Source: JALOAT01 sp041685115 (lineage in GTDB: Bacteria; Pseudomonadota; Gammaproteobacteria; Thiohalomonadales; Thiohalomonadaceae). From it: DNA of 64,000 nt. Shown piece after piece: positions 10,291 through 20,523 of the stretch. Position 1 is the first letter of the stretch; each line of letters starts with the position of its first letter. Where the stretch lies: the NCBI GenBank assembly GCA_041685115.1, contig JAWLGK010000002.1:262599-326598 (forward strand), written 5' to 3'. The notes beneath the pieces are model-generated. The model did not search any database and was not told where the DNA came from. It saw only the letters and a program-made list of their open reading frames with translations. The translations under genes were made by a program, and so were the position numbers.

Positions 10291-10492
10291 AACACGGGGG
10301 ACACGGGGATATCCATGTTTGCCGTAGGAGCACACCCCGTGGGCGAATGCCTTTCCCAACCGCCGGCAGTTACCCGAAACTGCGTTCGCCGACGGTGTCG
10401 GCTCCTACGGGAAAATGTATCCCCTGATGCTTGCTGCGATGTATCAGCTTGAGAACACCGAGTGACCTTCCCCGTGTTCCCCGTGGTTATTC
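10276..10492. repeat. ACGGGG-type inverted-arm repeat overlapping def and the next gene (element f)
   Basis: The left arm starts in the last codons of def (GAAGAAAAAAGCGTGAAACA) and runs through CACGGGGGACACGGGG to about 10308. The right arm (about 10465-10492) reads CCTTCCCCGTGTTCCCCGTG and lies inside the start of the acyltransferase gene. An inner palindrome, 10323-10411, has GTAGGAGCACACCCCGTGGG facing GACGGTGTCGGCTCCTAC. The element therefore fills the whole gap and intrudes on both reading frames. Confidence 0.87.
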
Positions 10493-11151
10493 TTCTCCTC
10501 TTCCTCGCCGCCGGCTGGCTGCTGCTACACGCTCTGGAGCGCGCCAGTGAGGCGGATTGGGGAAACCGCTGGCTGAACCGCCTGGATGGTCTGAACCGGC
10601 TCTTTTGCCGTTACGTGCACGGCCTCGAGACGGCGCATCTGGAACTGCCGGACGACGGCCCTGCCGTGCTCGCGGCGAATCACGTCTCGGGACTGGATCC
10701 GCTGCTGCTCATTGCCGCCAGCCGCCGTCCCCTGCGTTTCATCATCGCCAGCGAGCAGTACCACCGCTTCGGCCTGGAGTGGTTGTTCCGTGCGGTCGGT
10801 TGCATTCCCGTGGACCGTACCGGCCGGCCCGAGCGCGCCTTCCGCGAGGCCCTGAAGGCCCTGCGTGCGGGTGACGTGGTGGCACTTTTCCCACACGGCA
10901 CCATTCACCTGGACAGCGACCCCCGGCGGCCCCTCAAGGCCGGCGTGGCCCGGCTCGCCCGTCTCGCCGGTGTGCCGGTGTACGCCGCCCGTATCGAAGG
11001 AGTGCGCGGCCAGGGGCTGGTGGTGGCCTCGGTGATGCTGCCGAGTCGCGCCCGTGTCACCGGCTTCGCCCCGGTGCCCTGCCAGGACCTTCCCTCCCAC
11101 GAGTGCCTGATGCGTCTCCAGTCGCTCATCGAACCGGCGCGTCCTGCTTGA
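10462..11151 (+). CDS. PlsC-like 1-acyl-glycerol-3-phosphate acyltransferase family protein
   Basis: This membrane-bound acyltransferase of the PlsC/LPLAT superfamily transfers acyl chains to lysophospholipid-type acceptors. The catalytic motif NHVSGLDP (HX4D) is near residue 73, the FPHGTIHLDSD block (EGTR-like) near residue 148, and CIPVDRTG near residue 115. One N-terminal membrane helix precedes. The frame opens at GTG 10462, but codons 2-9 (TFPVFPVV) come from the arm of repeat element f. GTG 10474 and GTG 10483 are in-frame alternatives. True start uncertain; acceptor unknown. Confidence 0.85.
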   Translation: MTFPVFPVVILLLFLAAGWLLLHALERASEADWGNRWLNRLDGLNRLFCRYVHGLETAHLELPDDGPAVLAANHVSGLDPLLLIAASRRPLRFIIASEQYHRFGLEWLFRAVGCIPVDRTGRPERAFREALKALRAGDVVALFPHGTIHLDSDPRRPLKAGVARLARLAGVPVYAARIEGVRGQGLVVASVMLPSRARVTGFAPVPCQDLPSHECLMRLQSLIEPARPA

Positions 11152-11216
11152 AGGGTCGGGGCGCAGCCCCCATCTAGCGCACTAATCGAAAGGTTTTCGC
11201 CCGAGGATTGCGCTGC

Positions 11217-13790
<2,574 letters not shown>

Positions 13791-13908
13791 GGCTTTTCTT
13801 CTCGCCCACTGCACCGTCGCTTGGTCACGTCACGGCAGGAGAGACGGAGGCTAGGCAATAACGCGTTAACCGGCCGCCGCAAAAAGATTCGTCCCGTCGC
13901 CCGGAGGG

Positions 13909-14256
13909 CTGTCTCTTGGTCACATAATTTCTTGAAGAGGCAGGAGCTTGCGTCCCTTCTCCCTCCGGGAGACGACTGCATGGATGCAGGAGGTACGACC
14001 CCATGGATGGGGGAGGTAGACCGCGCCGGGAGCAGGCGGTCGAGAGCAATGCATGGAGCGAATTGCCGAAGGACAGGATGAGGGGATCAATAAACCAACA
14101 TTCGCACCTTAATTGATCCCCTCTCCCCAGCCCTCTCCCGGAGGGAGAGGGGGCAAGAGGGGCTGGCTACAACGGTGCAATGTGACCAAGAGAGAGGCCC
14201 GGAGGGAGAGGGGCAAGAAGAGCTGGCAATAACGGCGAAATGTGACCAAGAGACAG
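13909..14256. repeat. MITE-like element with 17-bp perfect terminal inverted repeats, and surrounding repeat-rich gap
   Basis: The 511-bp gap 13791-14301 has no convincing gene. CTGTCTCTTGGTCACAT at 13909-13925 is exactly complementary to ATGTGACCAAGAGACAG at 14240-14256, enclosing 314 bases. Near the right end a unit beginning CCCGGAGGGAGAGG is tandemly duplicated at 14137 and 14198 (period 61 bp), and each copy ends in TGTGACCAAGAGA. A further TTGGTCACGT stands at 13820. This looks like a non-autonomous mobile or palindromic element with no transposase. The short reading frames inside it are translations of the repeats. Confidence 0.7.
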
Positions 14257-14301
14257 CACGGTGGGCTGTTGGCCCCACAGGCTTGATGCCACAATGCGCA
14301 C

Positions 14302-15099
14302 ATGACCGTTGACGCGATGACTGCGTGGTGGGGTGAGTATCACCTGGCGCAAGGCGAAGTGGGGTGCTGGCACGTAGGCACGTTGACCCTGTGGGTGGAA
14401 CACCGCCGCCAGGAATGGCGTATCGGTCAGGAACGCGCGGTCACCGCCCACGAACACGCGGGCATGGAGACATGTGCCGGTATTCCGCCGCAGGCAGAGG
14501 TGCTGCGCTTCGGTGCGGGCGACAGCGGCAACAGCGTGCAATTGCTGCCGCTGCTCGCCGATCGGCAAGTCGTCGCCCGGCTGTCGCAACCGCTACGCGT
14601 GCTGCCGGGCGAGGCCGTCACCCTGTACGTGAGTTCACCCCTGTGGCTCGCGGTGCATGTGGGCGAGCCACCGCGCCTGCTCCATGAAACGCCCGCGATC
14701 CGGCTGTCGGATACCTGGTTCGGCCCGCCGGTGAAGGAGGGCGGGCTTGGTTATGCCGCGAGCACGCGCGCCCAGACCGACGTGCAGGCGCTTCGCCCCA
14801 ATCCGCTGCGCGCCGTCACGCCGGTCCACATCCGCAACGTGACCGACGCGGCCTTCCACCTGGAGCGCATCAACATGCCGGCGCCTTTTCTCGCTCTCTA
14901 CCGTGCGGACAACGGCATACTGTGGACCGACGCCGTGACGCTCACGCGCCAGGGCGACGAAGATGCGCTGGCCACCTTGAGGCTCGATAACGGGCTCCCA
15001 CCGCAAGCGGGGGCGGGGGTGTTGCTCGCGACGCCGCGCCGCCAGGTGGAACGCGGCTTCGTGCTGTTCCAGGCCCTCAGCCGCATTTTCTACGAGTGA
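14302..15099 (+). CDS. DUF432 domain protein
   Basis: The 265-residue soluble protein has no signal peptide and resembles the DUF432 family, whose function is unknown. Recognisable stretches are LPLLADRQVVARLSQPLRVL (about 77-96), ETPAIRLSDTWFGPPVKEGG (about 131-150) and the C-terminal RRQVERGFVLFQALSRIFYE. Genes of this family often stand next to MscS channels, and here mscS follows after 32 bp, so a role with the channel is plausible. An in-frame ATG at 14317 is an alternative start. No catalytic motif is evident. Confidence 0.7.
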   Translation: MTVDAMTAWWGEYHLAQGEVGCWHVGTLTLWVEHRRQEWRIGQERAVTAHEHAGMETCAGIPPQAEVLRFGAGDSGNSVQLLPLLADRQVVARLSQPLRVLPGEAVTLYVSSPLWLAVHVGEPPRLLHETPAIRLSDTWFGPPVKEGGLGYAASTRAQTDVQALRPNPLRAVTPVHIRNVTDAAFHLERINMPAPFLALYRADNGILWTDAVTLTRQGDEDALATLRLDNGLPPQAGAGVLLATPRRQVERGFVLFQALSRIFYE

Positions 15100-15131
15100 A
15101 CCGCACACGCTGAACCGCCGGGGAGAGGCCG

Positions 15132-15977
15132 ATGGACTGGGACGCGATTACCAGCCTGCTCAGTAACGATTACCTGCCCAAATTGATTCACGCCTGTGTG
15201 GTGCTCGCCATCGGCTATGTGCTGGGCAAGAGCCTCAGCCTCGCCGCTGCTTATGGCGCTCGCAGGTACGTGGCGGCACAGGGCCTGATGATCGTCCGGC
15301 GCACCGCCTTCTGGCTGGCCATGGCCGCCGCCATCGCCTCGGCGCTCGCGCACCTGGGCTTCGACGCGAGTGTGCTGCTGGGGGCGGCGGGCATCCTCAC
15401 CGTCGCCGCCGGCTTCGCTTCGCAGACCTCCGCCTCCAATCTGATCAGCGGACTTTTCCTCATTGCCGAACGCCCGTTCGTGGTGGGTGACGCCATCAAG
15501 GTGGGTGATACCACCGGCGAGGTACTCTCGGTGGATCTGCTTTCCGTGAAACTGCGCACCTTCGACAACGTGTACGTACGCGTACCCAACGAATCTCTGA
15601 TCAAGTCGGAGATCGTCAACTTCAGCCGGTTTCCCATCCGGCGCATCGATGTGGCGGTAAGCGTCGCACGCCACGAGGATATCGGCCGTGTGCGCGAGGT
15701 TCTCATGCAGGTGGCGGAAGAGGAACCGCTGTGCCTTGCCGAGCCGTCGCCGTTGTTCATCTTTCTGGGCTTCGGTGAATCGGCACTGAACATCCAGTTC
15801 TCCGTATGGGCACAGCGGGAGAACTTCCTCGTGGTGAAAAACGGTATTCAAGAGGCCATCAAGCGCGCCTTCGATGCGTGCGGCATCACCATCCCGTTCC
15901 CGCAGCGCGATGTGCACGTGAACCTGCCCGAGGCGGAGGCCCTGATACAGCAGGTGCGGACAACGGGCACCCCGTAA
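15132..15977 (+). CDS. mscS: MscS-family mechanosensitive ion channel
   Basis: This small-conductance mechanosensitive channel of the inner membrane releases solutes on hypo-osmotic shock. The 281-residue product has three N-terminal membrane helices (about 18-38, 55-75, 80-105). The pore helix is visible in AAGILTVAAGFASQTSASNLI, and the beta domain starts with ERPFVVGDAIKVG (about 117-129), followed by the usual VRVPNESLIKSEIVNFSRFP. Shine-Dalgarno GGGGAGAGG lies at 15119-15127. It forms a pair with the DUF432 gene and is 41 bp ahead of the UbiA-family gene. Confidence 0.93.
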   Translation: MDWDAITSLLSNDYLPKLIHACVVLAIGYVLGKSLSLAAAYGARRYVAAQGLMIVRRTAFWLAMAAAIASALAHLGFDASVLLGAAGILTVAAGFASQTSASNLISGLFLIAERPFVVGDAIKVGDTTGEVLSVDLLSVKLRTFDNVYVRVPNESLIKSEIVNFSRFPIRRIDVAVSVARHEDIGRVREVLMQVAEEEPLCLAEPSPLFIFLGFGESALNIQFSVWAQRENFLVVKNGIQEAIKRAFDACGITIPFPQRDVHVNLPEAEALIQQVRTTGTP

Positions 15978-16018
15978 TCACACGACGGTCAAAAGAATCA
16001 ACTCGAGGAGAATTGCAC

Positions 16019-16963
16019 ATGGCTATTGCCGAACCGGCGGTGGAACGCTATGCAAGCCAACCCGTGGCCAAGTACCTGGCGGCCACACGGCCGCCGTTTC
16101 TGCTCGCCAGCGTGGCACCGGTGATTATCGGCCTGGCGACGGCATACCACGACAATGTCACCCTCATCGCCTTCACGGCATTGCTCACGCTGCTCGGCGC
16201 CATGCTGGTGCAGGCGGGCGTGAACGTGCTCAACGACTATTACGATGCGCTCAATGGCACGGATGCCATGAATCAGGAGCGCATCTATCCCTTCACGGGC
16301 GGTAGTCGTTTTATCCAAAACGGTGTGCTTACGGAGCGGGAGACTGCCGTATTCGGCACCCTGCTGTTCGCCGTGAGTGCGGTCATCGGCCTTGTTCTGC
16401 TGCCATACGCCGGTTTTGGTCTGGTGGGGGTGGGGTTCGTGGGTCTGCTTATCGGCTGGGCCTATTCGGCACCGCCGCTGGCGCTGAACAGCCGCGGCTT
16501 CGGCGAACTGTCCGTGGCCCTCGGCTTCGGCTTTTGGATCCCGCTCGGCACCGACATGGTGCAGCGCGGTGATTTCGCAGCCCTGCCGTTGCTTGCCGCC
16601 GCCCCCTACGCCTTGCTGGTGGCGGGCCTGCTTTACATCAACCAGTTTCCAGACCGCGTCGCCGACGCGGCGGCAGGCAAGCACCACTGGGTCGTGCGGC
16701 TCGGACCGCAGCGCGCGCGCTGGGGCTATCTGGCCCTGGTGCTCGGTGCCTACGGCATGTTGCCGCTGTTGGTGCTGGTGGGCGCCTTACCCGTGCCTGC
16801 ATTGCTCGGACTCATCGCCCTGCCGCTGAGCCTGCGTGCCGCCGCGGATGTGCTGCGCTTCGCGGCGATCCCCGCCCGCCTCGCGCCGGCCATCCGCCTC
16901 ACCATCGCCGCCATGCTGCTGCACAGCGTCACGCTGTCCTTGGGGCTGGTGCTCGCCGCCTGA
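16019..16963 (+). CDS. UbiA-family prenyltransferase, MenA-like
   Basis: This integral membrane aromatic or isoprenoid prenyltransferase has 314 residues and about eight to nine helices. Both Asp-rich sites are intact: NDYYDALNGTD (about 74-84) and DRVADAAAGKHHWVVRLG (about 213-230). The pattern is closest to MenA (1,4-dihydroxy-2-naphthoate prenyltransferase), but no other menaquinone gene is in the window and the substrate may differ. The ATG at 16019 has CGAGGAG at 16004-16010. It stands alone between mscS and the convergent thioredoxin gene. Confidence 0.8.
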   Translation: MAIAEPAVERYASQPVAKYLAATRPPFLLASVAPVIIGLATAYHDNVTLIAFTALLTLLGAMLVQAGVNVLNDYYDALNGTDAMNQERIYPFTGGSRFIQNGVLTERETAVFGTLLFAVSAVIGLVLLPYAGFGLVGVGFVGLLIGWAYSAPPLALNSRGFGELSVALGFGFWIPLGTDMVQRGDFAALPLLAAAPYALLVAGLLYINQFPDRVADAAAGKHHWVVRLGPQRARWGYLALVLGAYGMLPLLVLVGALPVPALLGLIALPLSLRAAADVLRFAAIPARLAPAIRLTIAAMLLHSVTLSLGLVLAA

Positions 16964-17014
16964 TAGCGCGTACTGCTCCGCGGCTCTGTGTGACGAGAGG
17001 GACGGGGATACGTC

Positions 17015-17356
17015 TCAGGCCGGGACGTGCTGGTCGAGGAATTCGCGGATGAACGAGGCGGGTCTGCTGCCGGTGAAGCGGCCCACTTCCTCACCGTCCA
17101 CGAACAGGATCACGGTGGGGAATCCACGCAGGCCGTAGCGGCCGCACAGCTTCATGTTTTCGTCCGCGTCGACCTTGGCCAGGCGCACACTGCCCGCATA
17201 CTCTTCCATGACCTTGTGCAGGATGGGGGCGAGCGAAAGGCACGGACCGCACCAGTCGGCCCAGAAATCCACGAGCACGGGGACTTCGCCGGATGCCTGG
17301 AGAACCTTGTCGTCGAAATCCTCGACGGTGGCTTCGAAGATGAGTGCGCTGTTCAT
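17015..17356 (-). CDS. Thioredoxin
   Basis: This is a small redox protein of 113 residues with the active site WCGPC (Cys36, Cys39), the fold elements VPVLVDFWADWCGPC and KVDADENMKLCGRYG, and the cis-proline in GFPTVILFVDG. Length is that of a single-domain thioredoxin with no signal peptide, so it is cytoplasmic. An extra Cys in the KLCGRYG segment is common in TrxA relatives. It is convergent with the UbiA-family gene and divergent from endonuclease V. Confidence 0.93.
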   Translation of the reverse strand: MNSALIFEATVEDFDDKVLQASGEVPVLVDFWADWCGPCLSLAPILHKVMEEYAGSVRLAKVDADENMKLCGRYGLRGFPTVILFVDGEEVGRFTGSRPASFIREFLDQHVPA

Positions 17357-17480
17357 GAAACCGATGTGATTGAGAGGCTGCTCAAGTGTGGGGGGCGGTC
17401 AGACACGGCGCAATTACCCGGATGGGCTATCCCTGATGGCAAGAGGCGCGTTGCCTGGTTCGCGACCGTACACTCACGCC

Positions 17481-18146
17481 ATGCCTCTGTATCCGACCTT
17501 CTCCCATCCTTGGGATATGACGCCCCGGGAGGCCGTGACCCTGCAACGGGAGCTCGCTCCCCGCGTGCAGCGAACGGGGCGGCTCGATGCGGTGCGTTGC
17601 GTGGCGGGTGTGGACGTGGGTTACGAACAGGGCGGCGCCGTGACCCGGGCGGCGGTGGCGGTGCTGGATTTTCCTGGGCTCGGGCTGCGCGAGCAGGTCG
17701 TGGCGCGGGCGCCGACGCATTTCCCTTATGTGCCGGGATTATTGTCGTTTCGTGAGATCCCGGCCGTGCTCGAGGCCTTCGCCGTCCTCGAAAGCACACC
17801 GGACCTGGTGCTCTGCGACGGGCAGGGCCTGGCTCATCCGCGCCGCTTCGGGCTGGCTTGTCACCTGGGCGTGCTCCTGGACGTAGCCACCATCGGCGCC
17901 GCCAAATCACGCCTGCTGGGCGAGCACACCGAAGTGCCGCGGGAACGGGGCGCCTGGGTGCCGCTCATGGACATGGGCGAGGTCATAGGGGCGGTACTGC
18001 GCACCCGCACGAACACCCGCCCGTTGTTCGTTTCTATCGGCCATGCCCTCGATCTGGAGGAGGCCATCCACTGGACCCTCGCCTGCACGCCGCGCTATCG
18101 CCTCCCGGAAACCACCCGCGCGGCGCACCGGCTCGCCTCGGGTTAG
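17481..18146 (+). CDS. nfi: Endonuclease V (deoxyinosine 3'-endonuclease)
   Basis: Endonuclease V nicks DNA near deoxyinosine and other deaminated bases. The 221 residues show the family core: AGVDVGYE with catalytic Asp (about 42), the wedge region PTHFPYVPGLLSFREIP with catalytic Glu (about 91), and LVLCDGQGLAHPRRFGLACH with catalytic Asp (about 110). The start at 17481 gives MPLYPTFSHPWDMTPREA, aligning with other Nfi proteins. No Shine-Dalgarno is obvious. It is convergent with the hypCA genes, which end at 18250. Confidence 0.94.
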   Translation: MPLYPTFSHPWDMTPREAVTLQRELAPRVQRTGRLDAVRCVAGVDVGYEQGGAVTRAAVAVLDFPGLGLREQVVARAPTHFPYVPGLLSFREIPAVLEAFAVLESTPDLVLCDGQGLAHPRRFGLACHLGVLLDVATIGAAKSRLLGEHTEVPRERGAWVPLMDMGEVIGAVLRTRTNTRPLFVSIGHALDLEEAIHWTLACTPRYRLPETTRAAHRLASG

Positions 18147-18249
18147 CAGACGTTTTCTCCCGCCAACACGCCGGGACGCCAGGGAATCATTCTTCTCTCC
18201 CCTCGCGCTCTTAGCGTCTTGGCGAGATCAAAAATTCGTTCATGTGGGA

Positions 18250-18618
18250 TCAGTGGTGGGTCGCCAGTTGCGGCGTTCCCGACAGTTGCACGGAAACGAG
18301 CCGCAGCTCGTCGCCGCTCATCAGTTGGGTGCGAATGCCGCTGCAATGGCCGCACAGCAGACGGCTGGGGGTGGTGTCGGTTTCCGCGCCACAGCTCAGG
18401 CAGCGCACACGCACTGCCGCAATCTCGATGATCAGTTCGGCGCCTTCGGCGCGGGTGCCGGCGCTGGCGAAGGGGAAGGCATCGGCCAGCAGGTTCGGTT
18501 CGATGCCGGAAAGCGGCCCGACGCACAGAACTACCTGTTCGACCCGCTCGGCATGATGCTCCCGGGCGATGTCCAAGACCTCGCGCAACAGGTCCTGGCA
18601 GACCGGGAGTTCACGCAT
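18250..18618 (-). CDS. hypA: Hydrogenase/urease nickel incorporation protein HypA, with Arg2
   Basis: HypA, with HypB, delivers nickel to [NiFe] hydrogenase. The 122-residue product has the C-terminal structural zinc site (CLSC and CGHC, about residues 73-92) and the end motif MSGDELRLVSV. The start ATG (complement of 18616-18618) gives MRELPVCQDLL; known HypA proteins start MHE, and His2 is a nickel ligand, so the CGT (Arg) codon here is unusual. It overlaps the hypC stop by 8 bases, showing translational coupling. The hydrogenase structural genes are 20 kb away; no hypB is in the window. Confidence 0.88.
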   Translation of the reverse strand: MRELPVCQDLLREVLDIAREHHAERVEQVVLCVGPLSGIEPNLLADAFPFASAGTRAEGAELIIEIAAVRVRCLSCGAETDTTPSRLLCGHCSGIRTQLMSGDELRLVSVQLSGTPQLATHH

Positions 18619-18826
18619 GGCCGACGTCCACCGCGAGCATCTCGGCGGGCAGTGCCCAAGTGGCGCGCGCATCATCGGAGGCGAGCTTCTGGAGCCCATG
18701 GTCGCCCGGGATGACCGGCTCGCCCTGTGACATGGACAGGCTGATTTCGCGCTCGATGCCCCCGGCGTTGCAGCGTGCCGTATGGCCGTCGAGCTGGATC
18801 ACCTGCATGGGGATGCCGAGGCACAT
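18611..18826 (-). CDS. hypC: HypC/HupF-type hydrogenase assembly chaperone, internally shortened
   Basis: HypC chaperones carry the Fe(CN)2CO unit with HypD and bind the large-subunit precursor. The 71-residue product starts MCLGIPMQVIQLDG, with the essential Cys2, and continues ARCNAGGIEREISL. Normal HypC then has PGD followed by a YVLVHVGFAI-like strand; here PGDHGLQKLASDDARATW follows, so roughly eight residues including the VHVG segment are missing in frame. The 3' part resumes family-like (EEAR.AW...EML). It is cotranscribed with hypA (8-base overlap). Confidence 0.82.
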   Translation of the reverse strand: MCLGIPMQVIQLDGHTARCNAGGIEREISLSMSQGEPVIPGDHGLQKLASDDARATWALPAEMLAVDVGHA

Positions 18827-19228
18827 GACAATGTCCGTTGCGGCGAGCGGGGCCAAAGCGCTGGCGGCATACTAAGCCATCCATGCAGCGCCCTCAATGC
18901 GTGGTTGCGTCGCCGGGCCATCATCACCTCTCTCGTCATGACGCCTTCAGACTATTGCGAAGATCCCCGTAACCGGTTTACGTTGGCTCGGCTGTCAAGG
19001 GCCGGGTATCGGCAATGCGCTCTCGGCGGAGGCGCGGCGCCCATGCGGAGTGCATCGAAGGCGGTACCCCTGGTTTCACCTTAGCCGTTTCCTGTCGACG
19101 CCGGTGGGTTCGCGTCATCGATGTCTCTGGACCGGCGCCCGGCGATCGTGTGGACATGGAACTTGGGCGCTGCACCGGTCCTGGGGAAACCCGCGAATTC
19201 GCCATGAACTTGCTACAGGAACGGAACC
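18827..19228. other. 402-bp gap between divergent hydrogenase-accessory genes
   Basis: This lies between the start of hypC (leftward) and the HupH-like gene (rightward) and must hold both promoters. No gene with clear homology is seen. A short rightward frame at about 19111-19242 (VIDVSGPAPGDRVDMELGRC and beyond) overlaps the next gene's start and has coding-like composition, so it could be the remnant of another accessory gene, but it matches nothing I recognise. No palindromic repeat of the families found elsewhere is present. Confidence 0.4.
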
Positions 19229-19636
19229 ATGGGACTCGATGACATCCACGTGGGTGTGGTGAATGGCAACGGCAACGGTCGAGCGTTGCTGAACGAAATC
19301 GCCAGCCTGCTCCAGCACCTGCTCGAAACCGGTGAAAGTGCCAGCATCGATCTCGCGCGGCTGCCGCTTTCCAGCGAGGACTATGACCTGCTGGATGAGG
19401 TGCTGGGCGAAGGCGAGGTCCAGGCGGAAGTGTCTGCGCTCGGCGCCACCGAAGTGGTGGAGACGGGCATCCCGGGCGTTTGGTGGGTGACACACTACAA
19501 CGCCGACGAGGAAGTCATGGCGGAGTTCATCGAAGTGGCTTTCTGTCCGGAGATCCTCCGCAGTGCCGCGGAAGACGTGAACGAGGGCCTCGAATCCTTG
19601 CGCGCGCGCCTGTTCGAAGAACATCTGAGCGGCTGA
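19229..19636 (+). CDS. Hydrogenase expression/formation protein, HupH/HyaF/HoxQ family, single-domain
   Basis: The 135-residue product matches the conserved C-terminal unit of HupH/HyaF proteins: LLNEIASLLQHLLETGESAS, IDLARLPLSSEDYDLLDEVL, GEGEVQAEV and the hallmark GVWWVTHYNADEEVMAEFIE. Full-length HupH is about twice as long with two such units, so this is a one-domain form. Family members assist maturation of hydrogenase small subunits. A candidate Shine-Dalgarno (AGGAACGG, 19217-19224) precedes the ATG. It is divergent from hypCA. Confidence 0.82.
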   Translation: MGLDDIHVGVVNGNGNGRALLNEIASLLQHLLETGESASIDLARLPLSSEDYDLLDEVLGEGEVQAEVSALGATEVVETGIPGVWWVTHYNADEEVMAEFIEVAFCPEILRSAAEDVNEGLESLRARLFEEHLSG

Positions 19637-19669
19637 ATGCCGGTCGGCGGGCACCGGCCGGGGGCGTGT

Positions 19670-19867
19670 TCAGGTGATGAGGCGCTGATCGGCGGTGGCG
19701 ATGTCGCGCAGGAAAAGCCGCAGCTCCGCCTCTGCATCCGCCCTGCTGTCGAAGGGACCGTGATCGAGCCCTTCCCGCGTGGCGAAGTACCACTTGTCAC
19801 CGACACTGAACAGGCGACCGGACCGAAAAGGCACCGGGCCGTCCTCACCCTGTCTGTTTGCGCGCAT
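19670..19867 (-). CDS. Small DUF6316-like protein
   Basis: The 65-residue product has the pattern GRLFSVGDKWYFATREGLDH followed by GPFDSRADAEAELRLFL, typical of a family of small gammaproteobacterial proteins (DUF6316-like) of unknown function. It lacks a signal peptide or membrane helix and is basic at the N-terminus. The start at 19867 is the only ATG giving this fold. It is convergent with the HupH-like gene and divergent from the CZB gene, with about 250 bp upstream that hold nothing recognisable. Confidence 0.65.
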   Translation of the reverse strand: MRANRQGEDGPVPFRSGRLFSVGDKWYFATREGLDHGPFDSRADAEAELRLFLRDIATADQRLIT

Positions 19868-20114
19868 GCCATCACTCCTTTGCTTGCCCTGCGTCTAACA
19901 ATTACTAACGTCCAACAGGCGCCTGTCAAGCCTGGTCTTTGACTCGTTTGTTTGATCCCGGCCCCGGGACCCACCGTAAGTGTGAACCAGACCCGTCTTC
20001 GGCCTTGCAATGGCAGGCTGCCTTGAGTCCGTCACTTACCCCTGATAACGTCCGCGTGGCCGGCTGGACCGTAGTTTGGTGCAGAGTTTCCGGCAACTGA
20101 AAGGAGGCTTTTCC

Positions 20115-20495
20115 ATGTCCCAGGTAGACAAGGCAGAAATCCTGGCGTTGATTCGTCGCGCCAAGTCATCCCACATCCGCTGGCGTTCCTATGCACAGGG
20201 GTTGGTCAACGGTGTCCCGGTCGACGACGACAAGGCCCCGGTTCGGCACACCGACTGCCGTTTTGGCCAGTGGTATTTCGGCGAAGGCAGCCGCTTGCTC
20301 AGCGACCTGGAAGTGTTCCGCGACATCCAGACGCCCCACGAGATGCTGCACGGCATTTACGAACAGATCCACGGCCTGGTGTCACGCAACGAGTTTGAGG
20401 CCGCCATGGGCAAGTTGCAGCAGTTGGTGGAGATTTCCCGCACCCTGCTTGAGCAGATTGAACTCCTGGAACAGGAAGTGAACGCTCGCTGGTAG
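20115..20495 (+). CDS. Free-standing CZB (chemoreceptor zinc-binding) domain protein
   Basis: The 126-residue protein is a CZB domain and nothing else. The zinc ligand set is visible: His20 (SHIRW), Cys48 (DCRFGQWYFGEG), His75 and His79 (TPHEMLH), plus a C-terminal coiled helix. CZB domains bind zinc and in chemoreceptors or diguanylate cyclases respond to zinc or hypochlorous acid. The strong AAGGAGG at 20101-20107 fixes the start at ATG 20115. It opens the signalling block and could act in trans on the receptors encoded at 27-38 kb; that link is inference. Confidence 0.88.
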   Translation: MSQVDKAEILALIRRAKSSHIRWRSYAQGLVNGVPVDDDKAPVRHTDCRFGQWYFGEGSRLLSDLEVFRDIQTPHEMLHGIYEQIHGLVSRNEFEAAMGKLQQLVEISRTLLEQIELLEQEVNARW

Positions 20496-20523
20496 GCGGC
20501 CTCCAGGCCACGCAGCGGCGGCT

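Noticed and set aside
13821..14081. 86-codon frame downstream of clpB
   Set aside because: It is a translation of palindromic and tandem repeats; no ribosome site and no family similarity.
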